From Trichuris trichiura (Eukaryota; Nematoda; Enoplea; Trichinellida; Trichuridae): DNA of 64,000 bases. Numbering within the stretch: position 1 is the stretch's first letter; every line of letters starts with the position of its first letter. The translations under genes were made by a program, and so were the position numbers. The notes below the pieces were generated by a model. It had not been told where the DNA came from, did no database searches, and saw only the letters and a program-made list of their open reading frames with translations. Shown piece after piece: positions 25,581 to 38,760 of the stretch. Location of the stretch: NCBI GenBank assembly GCA_037903355.1, contig JBAJFE010000009.1, positions 1,240,001 to 1,304,000 of the forward strand. Reading direction: 5' to 3'.

Positions 25581-28500
25581 GAGCCGGGCTGAAAAGAAAG
25601 TGACGTCTATACTAAGAGAGGCAGCAAAGAGAGACACAAGCAAGTCGAGAAGGCGAGAGAGAGAGAGAGGAGAGAATTGCGTACAGCTATTTGGTGGAAA
25701 AGTTTTAGGAGCGCCCGTCGCGTAGCGGCCACCGTGGATGCGGCACGAGCGTTTGCCAGCCGAAGTGAATGAATGAAACTGAACACCGAACTATCTGCTA
25801 CAACTGGTCGGCACAGCTGGCGTTCATTTATGGTTTCGAAACGCGTGGGCTGCAGTCAGCGAGGGACCGTCGCCGACGAACGGGGTCGGCGTAAAGGGGC
25901 GCCTGCGAGAGTGCCTTCGTCCGACTTCAGCGAACGTACATTCTCCCGTTCACCCAACGGACCGACTGCAACAGCTGCGCTTCTCTACTGGCCCTGTCAA
26001 ATTGTTTCATTCAGTCAAAGAGGTTGAATGAAAGACGGAGACAAGGAAAGAGAGAGAGAGAGAGAGCAACAGAGCAATAGAGAACGAGGGAGAGCCGATT
26101 TTTCTTGTTCATTCATGCATCGTCCATCAAAAAATGCCAAAAGCATTAACGCCACCCGGGGATATCAAAATGAAGAAATATTCAGAACCTGCTCGCTCGA
26201 CGGCCTCAAATGGGCCACCCCGATGAGGAGACGTATGGAGAAAACTGAGCTTCTACAATGAAACCGCCTAGGTGGAACAATGGACCACTTGTCGTATCGG
26301 CTAAGCCAACAATGGCGCTTGGTCAAATTTAGGCAGTGAGCCAGCAGAGAGGCAAGGCGTGAAAAAAAGCCAATGAGGTCAGTGTGGTCCCGCGATTGGG
26401 AAAGCACTGTTTGGTTCCGCTTGCTTGTTTTCGACCCAAAGTCAACGAATGCTGTTGGTCGGGTGAAGCGTACGAAAGCCGTATGCCATTGATAAAAATC
26501 AAGCTGGCCCGCCTATTTGGTTTTTACCCGCACAGCAGAGGGGTGGGCGCACGACTCATCCTTTCGTTCTTTCGCTGGTTCCGTACTGGGGACGATGAAC
26601 ACCAATTAATTAATAATTGGCCATTGGCGCTCAGTTCAACTGTTGCACCGCTGCCAGACGACATTAGCACAATCAGGCCGGTTGGCCAAATTAATGGGGG
26701 ATATGCTCACGCACTATGATGTATGGCGCCCTGCAGTTGCTTGAGGCTAAGTCGCAAACCCCAACGGGAGGCCAATTCCCTCCTTAGAACATTGGAGCTC
26801 AGTTGGCAGCAGTCCCTAAACGTAGCCGCGTAAAAAAGGTCGATATGCACTGTATATAATTGCTGAAAGCGCCATCTACGAAAGGTCGGCATGCTCAGCT
26901 TTGGAAGAAGGCTATGATAGGTATTATTTTTTCTTTGGCACCTGTGTTACGTATCAAATCTGATAAGCCGCGACGCGAAGCCAACTTCCCACGACTGCCG
27001 TGACAATAAGCTTTGCTAGACTTAGCCCACTGCCATCTTTAGCCGCGTTAGACCGTGAACCAAAAGCGCAACATACCTTGTGAGCGAACTTGCCGCATGT
27101 CCGCCTTTCCAACGTGCGCACATTTATGAAGAATGACAATTCAGAATCAGCTTTTCTACGAAGCGTTCAAATGATTGACTGATTCTTATTTCTCTAAGCC
27201 ACGGCATCGTCGCGGCTCATAAATTTGAAAAGCTGGAACTGAACGGCCTAAAAAAATGTTGCAACGCGCAGCGGCAAGGCGAACAAGGAAGAAATTGTAG
27301 ACAAAAAATTTGCATCAACCAAACTTTCAACGGCGTAGAATAGCAGCACTAGCACAAGACGAGAGATATATCACGTGATTTTTAATAATAATTTTTGTCG
27401 TCACCAAAACGACGTGTTGTTTTGGGCCGTTGCGAACAACGCCAAAGCGACTCTCCTTAGTTGATGATGATTCACCTCCTCAACACCACGGCTCGGAGAT
27501 AAACTTTTCGCTTCCTGGCGCCAACAAAATGGCTTTCATCAACTGACGTCCGGTCGTTAAACTGCGCTCTTTTACAGTAGTTAAGACCCAGCTGGCAATA
27601 GCGACATACTGTATGTTAAAGGGGAACGAAATTTCAAAGACCCACTTGCCCATATGCGACTGGCCAAAACGATCGGGGGATGCGCTAAGAGAGCAGCCGC
27701 CAACTTCGTGACTTCTAGTTACCTCAGCTGCTTCCTACGACGATCCGTTATCAGCTTATTAGCATATTAAGCTCAAAGGTTCATTTTTGAATGATAGCAT
27801 TAAAGCTGTCCTAAAATCTTTGTTATTCAGTTCGTAGATGAAAATCTGGCCGTGGAGTATTAAAATCGCGAGCAAACAAGCTTCATCAAAGCGTACGCCT
27901 AAGAAGCCGAAGGTAAGCGCTAAGAATAATGGGAAAGAAATAACAAAGATGAATAATGAGAAGGACTGGAAAAACACGTCTCCCGAAGCCTATTTAAAGT
28001 TTTCTTTTTTTGCCGCACCGCGTGAAATTAAGTAATTGTCATTGTAGAGCAAACTAAGAAGCACCCACGGTCAGGCGGTGAGCTAAATATTAACATTAAC
28101 TCTTGATCTTCGGAAAGTTTAGAAAAAACAATAAAAATAAGGCATGCCGTTAGAGAAATTCTTCGTTTAATGATTCGCCCACTCGTCTTTGTTCCCTAAA
28201 TAACAGCCAACAAATTTTAATAGCATTTTCGCATTATTCTACTAAGCGGCAGCTCGAAAGAAGAAAATGAATTAATTTACTTCATATGCGGACAACACAA
28301 AAATAAGTGGCAATAAAGGAGATGCAATCAAGATCAAAAGCCATGCCGAACAGGCTCTATCTATACTGCGGTGAATATATTAGAACGTTCAATTTTAAAT
28401 TTTATCTAAAACCACTCAGTAGTTATTGGCGTGCATTCAGAGACAGAAATAATAAACTCTTACGTAATTTGAGGGTTCTGTGTGCACCACATAACTTTGA

Positions 28501-31500
28501 AGAAAGGCTAAGCGAATTGCGAAGGACTGTTAGAGCAGTAATGGAAAGGTAATAAGGTATAAAGTTCTTTTTCTATTTTACTTTAGTATCATATTGCCAT
28601 TTTCCAGGGGATAAGCTATAAGACGTTTTATATTCCTTCAAAGCATGCCTCTTTTCTGACCATTAATTTTTAACGTACGACTTTATGATTTCATCGCCAG
28701 CGTAAGGACAGTATGACAGCTAATACTAAACAGCCCATACTGAGTGCTACGAGGAGTAAATCATCAGCTTTTCTCTCCAGATCCCTGCTTACAGCAATAC
28801 GCCACTTGCATCGACCAGCTGCTTCCGGTGAGATTACTAATATAAGCATGTTTAATATAGCTAAGCGAAAGTAAATACTAGCTCTGATTTTATAAGAAAG
28901 CCTTAGCCAACATGAACGTCATGCTATGTAATAAACAGCTTTGAATTCAGACGACAACATCCTACGCATGATAAAGTATTCGACATTTCTTCCTGACGCA
29001 TATACAGAGCAGACTTCGAAGCTATCTGTCTGCTGGAGGAAAAATCTGAACGTCTAACAATAACCTACAAACTACGCGCAGAGCAGTTTCGTGCGCCCCT
29101 TTTAGGGCGCTTAACTAAGCAACGGAAGCGTACCTTTCACTATAGGAAACAACCTTAGAAAGGTAATCTTCTTCCATGATCAGCGGAGCAACAACCCATT
29201 ATGATATGAGCGAACTAGCTGGCGTCATGCACAAGTTGGACTTACTGTTGCTCTGCAAACATTTGTAAACTACCGAATGGCATTGAAAAAACATGTCCCA
29301 TCTTTCAACAGGAAAACTGGAACCGCAGCCCGCCCGTAATACAAACTGTATTTAATCTTTGTTATGGTCATCTTTTGAGACTCATATTTGAATTAACGGA
29401 CTTGCAAGGCGCAATGCATTCATAATCACTCACTTTTTCAGGTCATTATTGATGGTACAGTCAAAATGTCCCCTGGTATTTCCGGTGCATTGTAAGGGCC
29501 GGAAGTTTCAGCGAACTTAAAATAACGTAACTTCATTTATGCACCTGTGTCAGGTCAAGCGGTTAAAACCTTATCCGTTTGTCCATAAGCTCAGGGGAGG
29601 GCAGCTCATTCTTATAGATATTTTACCATACAGACTACCTATGTTTTCGTCCTTACAAAGGCAGCAGATGATCATTCGAAACAGGTTCAATTGCGAAAGT
29701 TCTACGCGCCCACCTATGCTTGCATATATTGGCGCTCTTAGACCAGAGTTAGGCTAGACGTCAAATGGTCAAACTTCGTTTATTGTCTCCTGCTAACTTC
29801 TGTCCGCTGAGCTGAGCAGTTCGCGATTACTAGCTCTGCTTGGCAGCAAGAAAACTAAGACTTGTTGTTAAGCACGCTGAAATCCTAAAGCTATGCAAAT
29901 AAGAACAGAATAAAATAATATTTTCAAGTACAAAGGCAAAGCATGTTTTGCGAACGGATTGTAAGACTTACCAATTGAAAAGGAGCCAGTTGGCTAGCTG
30001 GGAACGCGTCGTTTCAAGACCACCTTACGGAATAAGCTCTCAGGGGTCGACTGGGACAACACGACCCGATTTTCTTCCTTTTGTCACCACTGAGAGATTC
30101 CGGAAATTGGCTTCCGTCCTCCAGCGGCTTATCGTCAACGTTGCGCCTGACAGTTCTGACCAACTTTTAACATTGCCCGGCGCCTATACCGGAAAAGCCT
30201 TGACCGCGATTCGTCCTAAGGGCCGGCGATGACTAGCCGTCTAATCACACGGTGGGTCGCTATACGTTAAGAAACCGCCGCTGACAAAAACGCGCCAAAT
30301 GCTCTTTTCTCAACCGGATGTGCCGTAACCAACGGGTCGTTTCACCAACCGCTGGCCCTTCCTAACGGCCAACGGTTAGATTAATAACAAAGCATTCGTT
30401 CATCATTCCGCGGTGTCGGCGGCGTCGGTCGTAATACCCAAAGCGTATTATAATGATACCATTTCGGTACGCCAAGAAAACACTGTGGGAAAGGTAACAG
30501 ACTGACGCGATCTCTGGAGACCTTCGGTAACCTCCAGCCAAGGAGCAAAGCCAACAATCAAAGGTCAACGTCCATCAACGTGAGCGGTGTGATAAAAAGT
30601 GTACCATTCAATGGCACCGTTTCTCAGCGCGTCATTATTCCCAAGAAAATTGCTTGACTGTAGGTCGTCTCAGTTCGGTTAGATCCCTAATGAGTTCAGC
30701 ATAGGTCATTTTTGCCTACTGAAGCTGTAACACATCAAAGACTTTTCGCATCGCGCCGATATTGGTATCTTAAACTTATTCAGTTCAAAAAATCGTCAGC
30801 TGTTATCATGTGGACAAAAGGGTTGACCGTATCTGTCGGTACAATAAAGCCATTTTCGATCTCCTTACTGTCGTCGCTACGTCTGTGCCTTCAGTCTAGA
30901 ATGTGCTGGTGAATGTTAGTTAATTTATTGACAAGCTTTAACTAAGATCTTATCTGCACACTGGAGAAATAAGGTGGAGTTTTCTTAGCACTAGAACAAC
31001 TTCTGCCGAATCAAAAACACTAATTCAAGCTGTACATACATAGCCTTGAGTGCGAATCAGCAAAATTCCGAAGCAGTATGGCGTATCATTGACATGAAGG
31101 TGCATCAGCAAAGCGCCGTATTGAAGGCGTATGGTTTTGGCAATCTGCATCCCATTAATAATATTAAATAATTCAGTCATTTAGTGAGTAAAGAAATACT
31201 TTTTCTTTTCACGGAATGAAAGTTAATAATGAACTATCCTGCGCTGCTAACTTTGAGTAACTTATCCATTTTAACATGGCAATAGCCAAGTCGCTAAGCG
31301 ACTTTATTTCCCCAGCCTAACAACAACGAGAATGAAGATGTGAAAAAATTCCAATCATACAATGTATACTCTAATTTTAGCACTTTCAACAATCCATCGC
31401 AGCTTCAATTGACTTAGCAATCACTGTATAGAATTTTTTTGTCTCAAAATTCCTTAAACTGAAAGAAAGTCGCCGTAGTGACATTTTCATTATTTCATGG

Positions 31501-31680
31501 ATATGCAAAAATCTTGCACACTGCTCAAAAAGCTAATAAATACATAAAGCATAAGCATTTAATTTTTCATTTGTAAAAAATTACTAATTAATGCTCACTT
31601 TGAGTTATAGGCCAAAAAGAATATTGTTAATAGCAAAAACTACACGTTTATTCTGTCATGAAGAGAATATCTAGAATTGA

Positions 31681-31800
31681 AGACCGCTGAAGACGGCTCA
31701 CGATTGACCCGAAAGCTCCGGAGAAATTAAAAATTTTAAAACGGGACCTACATTCCATATAAGAAAGAGTTTAAGACCTATTATTCACCGTAAAATTCTT
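31681..31800 (+). repeat. hammerhead-like repeat, copy 1
   Basis: CTGAAGA (31687-31693), then C, a stem-loop with GGCTC..GACCC (one mismatch), and GAAA at 31711-31714. It is followed by GCTCCGGAGAAATT and an ACGGGAC block near 31741. The same order of blocks occurs at 52690-52790. Confidence 0.5.
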
Positions 31801-32650
31801 AAGCCACTATTGTAAACAGCTGTATTAAGAATGCACGTTGTATATAGATTTTGTGCACGGCAAGTCCCTTTGCGGAAACAAAAATTTTTAACATCGGAGT
31901 TTTTGGGTTTTGGACTGCACCCGTCATCAGCAGACGGATTAGAGCATAAAAACAAGCGATTTTCGCCTAATTTGGACGCTGACGACTAGTGGAGGTCAAA
32001 AGCTGAAAGCTGCGACGCTAACAGTTTTCATTTCCATAATGGGACTTAGCGTAAATAAAAAACTTGTACATTACGAAGCTCTACTATGTCGTTACGAAGA
32101 GTTGCGTGCTCAAAGAATGCTTATTAATACTTCTAGCGCCCATAAATTAAACTGCAGAACAACAATGCTGTCCACGAGCTCATAGCGTTGGTTTTGAAAT
32201 TCCTTTAAAAAGCTGATTTCCCGTATGTCACGCAAGCTTTAAATCATACGCTGTTAGACTTCGAAGACTTTAAACTTTTGCTCAATTGATCGCTAAAACA
32301 GTGGATTTCTTTTATTACGGACGAACGATCCCTTTCGCCTGGTGAGCATATTTTCGTTACCGTAAGTTATAAATAAGACTTTCCTAAAGATAGGATTCCC
32401 TTCTTAACTAATAATTAACAATAAATCAGACTTACTAAGGTCCTGTCGGTTATGCGCTCAACGGTCTCAGAAATGCAGGTTCTTTTCTGTTAAGCACGCG
32501 ACCATTCTGTTTCACCTTTACTGGCGGGTGTGCCAGATATACTGATCTGCCCTTATCTGAGTCTAAGCCCAAATATAGGGTTTATGTAAACCTTCAGGCT
32601 TAGAAGAGAGTAGAAAAGCATAACCGGCAGAATTACAGTATGACAGTAGG

Positions 32651-32839
32651 GCTTCTTTTTATACGGATTTTGAGTCCCGTTGAAAAACTTTTATTACTAA
32701 AATCTCCGTAGTTTTCGGGTCCAAACGTCATACGTCAATTTAAGGCCGCTGATGACGGGTTGCGTTTGGACCCGAAAGCTACGGAGATTTTAGTAATAAA
32801 AGTTTTTCAAAGGGACACAAAATCCGTATAAAAAGAAGC
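32651..32839. mobile_element. long palindromic element with hammerhead-like core (copy 2)
   Basis: Arms of about 76 bp (32651-32727 and 32763-32839) are near-perfect reverse complements, starting GCTTCTTTTTATACGGATTT. The 35-bp centre and the inner right arm carry CTGATGA (32749-32755), C, GGGT..ACCC and GAAA (32774-32777). A direct copy of TGACAGTAGGGCT lies on each side (32641-32653 and 32886-32898), which could be a target-site duplication. I see no open frame inside. It could be a MITE-like element or the inverted terminal part of a Penelope-like retroelement. Confidence 0.65.
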
Positions 32840-33638
32840 AACCCAATGAAATTATACTGTCCCGTATGAAGAAACTATATCTTCATGACAGTAGGGCTGT
32901 TAAAAGATAAAAACTCACGAATATAGTAGCCTTGTTGACAAATGATACACTCTTGCTATGAGCGAAACAAGTGAAGATAAATACTACTGAATACGCTGAA
33001 GTAATAAATGGCAGTTCGAATAAAAGCAGGTGTGTTCAATGCAACAGACAAAAAGGGATATCCTGAACGAAGATACAACGTTTTCCTAGCAACAGAGCTT
33101 AGCAAAAGCTTTCCTGAAAGTTGTTTAACGTTTGACTTTTACAAATGGCTTCCTTTCGCCTTGATGGACAACAGGCGTGGTCCAACTTCGCCTTTGCCTT
33201 AGTAAACTTATTCGAAAAGCACGTTGCGACTTTTTATCGACGTATCCCGCGTGGAAAAAACAGTTATTCATGTTTTCCGCGTAAAATGCTCCTAAATTAC
33301 AGCTCCACTTACTTGCTTACTACGTGAGCGCTGCGGTGAACTTGTAGCAACCAGGCCGACCATATCGCATATACACTACACGCAATAGCGGGGATAAATG
33401 CAACCAAACCTGCCGACTGATTCATGCGGACAAAACTGGGCAACGCGTGCACTGTAGGCTGCGCTATATGCGCAATGAATCATTGCCAATCTAGCCAATG
33501 AATTCACAATATTACGCATCTCATATACTTGTAATTTATTATATATTTTTTTAAAGAAATGCCATTCAACAGTTTCGCTTAATTCAGTTTTTTTGGTGCG
33601 GCTGAAGTTCAGTTGTTTTAGAAAGGGAGCGAAGTGGT

Positions 33639-35767
33639 ATGGAGCACAAAAGTGACGAATATCAGAAAAAAACGAGGAAACCAAGTAACTTAAAGCGAAG
33701 AGCTACGCAATCGCAGCGAGCGATAAGAACCCAAGTTGCTGCGATTGCTTCTGTCTTTAGAAGAGCTCCAAAAAAGGTTATTAAAAAGGAAGCGGAAATC
33801 AAAGGTAATTTTTTCAGCTCACCTCCCGCGCAAACAAAGTGTTTTGATTTATACGCACTAGAAGTTGTTCTGAAACAGTCTGATCCGATCAGGCAAGCGG
33901 AATTCTTTCTTGGTAGACTACCTCGCGAAGAGGTTGACCTTTTGCTTAGCGAAAATGGTCAATACGCTGTTAGAGTGTCGGGAGCAAAAGAAGCACATCA
34001 CAGTGGTCTATGTTTGTCCGTCCGCTGGAATAATACGAATCTGCACATAATCATAATGATCAATGAGAAGGTAGGAACCGTTATTACCTTTTTTCAGAAT
34101 TCGTTGTTAACCCGCTGATGTTGTTCATGAAGTCAGCAGTCGCTTAATAAAAAATCGGCAGTTTTTCCTACTGGCAGCATCGCACATCGTGAGTCAGACT
34201 TCCGTTATGCAAATCACTTAGCCAAAATTAGTCAGCAGAAAAAGAGCTGCACCAAAAACTTTGCGAATAAAAAAGGTTTAAGCAATTTGCGCGTCATTAT
34301 GCTGACCATGATATTCGTCCGCATTAGGGACAGCTTAAAACAAATTTCCAATTCCGTTTTCGTAATTGCAGGGCAAATACTCTATCAATCGGAAAAAGAC
34401 CTTCGAGCACATCGATCAGCTTGTCAGGTACTACGTGACGGAGAAACAGATAGTGAGCCAAGAGTTGGGAGCCCTACTGATTAAGCCAGTATGCAGGCCA
34501 GACTGGATAATTAATGGAAACAAGTTAACCCAGGACAAAAAGCTTGGCGAGGTGACACTTCCATTTCGTAGCTTACATTGACAAGCGCGTTTGAAGTTTT
34601 ACCGAACATAGGGAAATTTTGGTGAAGTCTGGAGTGGTACCCTGCAAAGGGGCAATGACGTCATTGAAGTTGCTATCAAATTTCTTAAAAAAGATAAAGT
34701 TCCATCCAGTGAGGAGTTGTTGTTTTACAAGGAATGCAGAAGACTTCGAGCGCTAAACCACAGGCATGTTGTAAAGTTTTTGGGAGTTACCGCGTGCGAA
34801 GATTCTTTGAAACTAATCATGGAGCTATGCGACGGTTTGTACCTTACAATTTCTATCTCGATTGCTTCGCCTTGGCTACTAATCATGCCTCATTGAAGTA
34901 CAAAAGCATAGAGAGCTCAAAACGATTAAAAATCAGAGTCGGCATAAGATAAAATTTTTTAAATCCCTGGAAAGATCCTGAAAATCGCTTTAAGCCTTAA
35001 TGCTTGGAATTTAAGACGGACTATGCCACTACTTGCGCTCAAACGCCGGGAAAATAACTCTGACGGCCAAAGGGCGAATTCTTGTGCACATTGCTCGAGG
35101 GATGGAGTACTTAGCGAACGAAGGAATAATTCACAGGTAAAGATCGTAGGCCGAATAGCTTTGCCAATTAATCCTGCTTAATTCTATAACAGAGATCTGG
35201 CGGCAAGAAATTGCCTAATAAAGAGAGACATTCATAAAATATCCGACCTCGGTATGGCAAGGGAAGGGAACTTGTACAAGATGTCCAATAGACTAAAGCC
35301 AGTGCCAATAAAATGGACTGCACCGGACGCTTTAAGAACAGGTTTAAAAAGCTTCAGTTTTTGAAATTTCCATGTCGTTCGTACATTTCAGGAAGCTACT
35401 CGCAAGCCGCCGACGTGTGGTCGTATGGAGTCCTAATTTGGGAAGTAATGACGGACGGGAAAGCACCGTACGCCGATCTGCAAGAAAAATACGGACGGCG
35501 CTTCACGGTGCGATTGCTTGAACTTCTTGACGAAGGTTCATTCAATAGTCAGCTTTGATTAAGAGATAAATAAAGTTTTCAGGCTATCGTTTAACGCTTC
35601 CTTCAAACACGCCAAGCGAGATAAGTGCAATTATGGCAAGCTGCATGGAAAAGGACGCTGACAAGCGCAAAACATTTAAGGAAATACGAGAAGCTCTTGA
35701 GGGATTTCATGTCCAAAGGGGAGGTATTATTAGCTGGAGCGCTGACACAACTTCAAACAAAAGGTAA
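33639..35767 (+). CDS. short SH2-tyrosine kinase, Fer/SPE-8-like nematode type
   Basis: Seven exons close to 477 residues: 33639-34070, 34372-34551, 34612-34834, 35016-35136, 35193-35341, 35392-35535 and 35583-35767. The basic N-terminus (about residues 1-70) is rich in Lys/Arg. The SH2 domain has the phosphotyrosine-binding Arg in GQYAVRVSG. The catalytic domain starts KKLGEGNFGEVW and has VAIKFL (ATP Lys), an alpha-C Glu in [10 protein letters not shown], the catalytic loop HRDLAARN, activation-loop Tyr in GNLYKMS, and [12 protein letters not shown]. No F-BAR domain is present, unlike mammalian Fer/Fes, which fits the worm-expanded SH2-kinase family; several members act in sperm (SPE-8 group). 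Two signature motifs are altered: DFG reads DLG, and APE reads APD ([11 protein letters not shown]). The HRD Asp and Mg-binding Asp remain, so activity is plausible. Residues specific to a named orthologue are not visible. Confidence 0.92.
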
Positions 35768-37100
35768 CAACTTGAATTTGCCAAAAATGAACCTTACGAA
35801 GCTGTCTTTCGCATAGATAATAATAGTGAGTCTAAAACTAGACAAGCGCATTTGATTCTGTTCTTTTATTTCCAAAGCAAATGCTATTTTAAGTAAGGTC
35901 ATTGTTAGAAGTAGGATTTAGCATATATATTCACCGAAGATGCGTTTAGTCTCACTTGGCTCAGATTTCAAAGGCTATTGCTAACAGAATTAATAAACAT
36001 CAATTCCAGTAACATGCAGCTACTGGAAATGACTCGTATAGCTTTGACAGTCTGACTTAAACGTGCTTGTAAAAGAATAACGTTTTTGCATTGGACGCGT
36101 AATATTCGCGGAAGAAGTTTGCAATTGTGTTTTTTTAGTGCCAGCTCCCAGCAGACATGCAAAGCAACGTTGGCGGTGACGAAGAAATAGTATGGTAGCA
36201 CTGCAGCCAAACTAAGAGCAATAGCTTTGTCAAATAAAACATAAATGCTCTTGCGTACACGAAAATCACTTTCTTATACAGACGCCCCTCGCTTTAGACC
36301 AGTGAATGTGCTTGTATCCTGCCCCCACTCTATCTCATCCTTTATTAATCGCCGGCGGAACCTCAGGAAAAACGATTGTTAGAATTGAAAAGCTGACAAG
36401 AACGTTGCTTTATTGCTTGTCGCCATCATAGTTTGTTTAGCAAGGAAAGAAACTGATTCGAGATTTCTCTTATTATTGAAACTTTGGTTTGAATAAAGCG
36501 TTGTAAAAAATTCTAGGAAACAAAGCAATCGTCGAAATATTGGCGGAACTGCCTTTTTGAAAAGAAGCTAACTGAAGTATATACAATTTGCGTCGCTTAG
36601 CGGCGACCTAACGTTGCAAATAAAACATGTTAAAATATTCAAGCAAAACTTTTCCCAGGAATGCTTTATTTTGGGTTGGTAGTAATTCCATAAGTAGCTT
36701 TTAGGCGGCTTACGACTAAGCATTTGCTTAAGAACGTCATTGATTTTGATAGCCGCTGCTTTCTTTTGATTTGCCAGGACTTTTAACGATGTAATTTTGG
36801 GCTAGACTCCTGCGCATTTATGCATTCGTTGGAACGCAGCCTGTTTGGTTTTATTTCAAGTACCCACTGAAGTCCGTGAAGCAAAATTATCCTGTTGAAA
36901 AGTCGCTGGTTTCAGGGGATGTTACAAGTTTAGGCAGAAAAATTCTGAGGAGCAATTTTTAACTTGGAATTTTTCTCGTTGCAACGCCTCCGCACCAAAT
37001 GCTCCGTTATCGAAATAGCACGCTACCTGCACATTGTCTTCCTGCATTACTGTAAATCCTTCCATTGTCTCATATCGGTTGGTGATAACGTCTCTAGTTC

Positions 37101-37214
37101 GGACGAACTTGTTCGCGTGTGTAAAGCTTACGTATAGGCTTTATAAAGAACAAGCCATGCTAGGCTGGGCATGTTCGTGTGTGTATAGCTTAAGTATGAG
37201 CTGTATAAAGAACA
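37101..37214. repeat. imperfect tandem duplication, about 65-bp unit
   Basis: Two copies of a block beginning near TGTTCGYGTGTGTA and ending CTWTATAAAGAACA (about 37103-37148 and 37169-37214) lie head to tail with several substitutions. Confidence 0.6.
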
Positions 37215-38705
37215 TGTCTAAGTCTAGAAATCCGAGGAAGAGAGAAGGGATGGTAAGTCCATTTTTGTCTTTTTAAGATGCTAGACGTCAGTAGCCTTTA
37301 TCATCGTAGCAGACCGCCTTTAGGACCATTTTAACTTTATAGAGAGAGTCCTAGTCAGTGGTACAAGTTCTGTTGCCCTATAACAGTGCGCCGGGGCCCC
37401 ATTGGGACGCTGAGTATTTACGCGTTTGCCCGTTTTGTACGCTACACAAGTTTCCACATCGAAACTGCAATAATACCATTTAGGGTCCCCTCCTACTTTA
37501 GCTGTTAGTCGATGAGTAACCGTCCGCGATGCCAAAAAAGGCAGTCTTGGGGCTCCTGTCTGGTTCGCTGTCGTACCGTAAGCTTGCTAGCCATCCTGTT
37601 TTGCCTTTAGCCGAACCTAAGCCAAAATATGAGGCTTAGCTTAGGCTCATCATTATTGCCAATAAAGGCAAAATACAACGGTTGTACGCGCGGCGGAAAA
37701 GAACCATTTTTCAGACAGCGGGGGTGGCTAGTAGATAAGATCCTAATCTTGAAGTCGTCAACAATCTTTTGTCTGTATTCGTTTTTATCATGAGCTTATC
37801 TTATTCTGTTAAATAAAAGGTTGCTGACGAATTAGAGAAACGTCATAAAAAAGCAGTTGCAGCTATGCTTGAAAGCTCTGTTTCACTTTCCGCCTGGAGG
37901 GTGTCATGCAAACAGAGTTGATTGCCCAAGCATAGCTGCGCATCCACCCACGCTCGATTAACCGGAAGCGTATTTTGAATTAGGTTTGGGGTTGTTGATT
38001 TTGCAATGCAAGCCAACTACGTCGATTGCGCACCATCGGCGATCCGACTTCGCTGATAAGACCGCCAGTGCGATTTCATTCTAGCATTCGTTAGTCTTAT
38101 CGTTGCTGTTAAGCGCCCACCAGTCCTACAGCGACTGTGCAAAATCACCAACAGATGCAGGTTTCAATGACGTCACTGCAACACCCCCTTCTATTGGCTG
38201 CATGAGCGCACTTCGCATTTGCTTTGTCATCGTGCGATCCCTGGGTGACACCATGTTCCTTAGCTTCTCCGAACCCTGTTTTGCCTCGTTTCATGTTTCT
38301 AAGTCAATAAAGAGAATAGGGGTAGCGAAGACTAAAAGTGAATGTGCGCAGCGTACCCTCAAGTGAAGGTACAGAACGATTGGCAGAGAATTTCAAGCAG
38401 ATATCGGAATTGTCGAGACTGCTTCCTTGTCCCATCGAAGAGTCCCGAAAGATCCGGCATTAGCGTGGATTCTTTGCCAAGTAAAAAAGTGCCTTTCCAG
38501 TGCTAATTGGTATTAGCAAAATGTTAACAGGGGTACGACCGCGATATCATCGTAAACGAGCCCCCTTACCGTTAGCAATTCAGCTTTTAGCGGGATGCGC
38601 AAAAAGGTTGCTGATACTAATACGCTGACGTCGTTTTTTGTTGTTCATCTTTGCTCAACTTTACTTAACGCTTTTTAGTGTGCGGACTTCTCCTTCATGA
38701 CAAGG

Positions 38706-38760
38706 CTGAGAAAATGGCCTCCTCCATCCTCGTCATAGTTGGAGGAGGCCATTTTCTTAG
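38706..38760. repeat. short perfect hairpin
   Basis: The arms CTGAGAAAATGGCCTCCTCC (38706-38725) and its reverse complement (38741-38760, one terminal wobble) are separated by about 14 nt. This could form a strong RNA stem-loop. It is shorter than a usual microRNA precursor. Confidence 0.7.

Larger units (their letters stand above)
25644..33638. other. 8-kb gene-poor region
   Basis: No multi-exon model could be supported. The first 2 kb is GC-richer and carries (GA)n tracts (26044-26075), probably upstream sequence of the ETS gene. Isolated open frames (for example 27838-28035 and 29948-30232) have no splice partners or family likeness. The main structures seen are a hammerhead-like motif near 31687 and a long palindrome at 32651-32839. 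Confidence 0.45.

Noticed and set aside
28307..28552. Open frame containing ELRRTVRAVMER followed by a donor-like GGAAAG/gtaata
   Set aside because: No partner exon, acceptor or family was found in the gene-poor region; a single short frame is not enough.
29948..30232. 94-codon open frame in a GC-richer stretch
   Set aside because: Composition explains the missing stops; there is no splice context or known domain.
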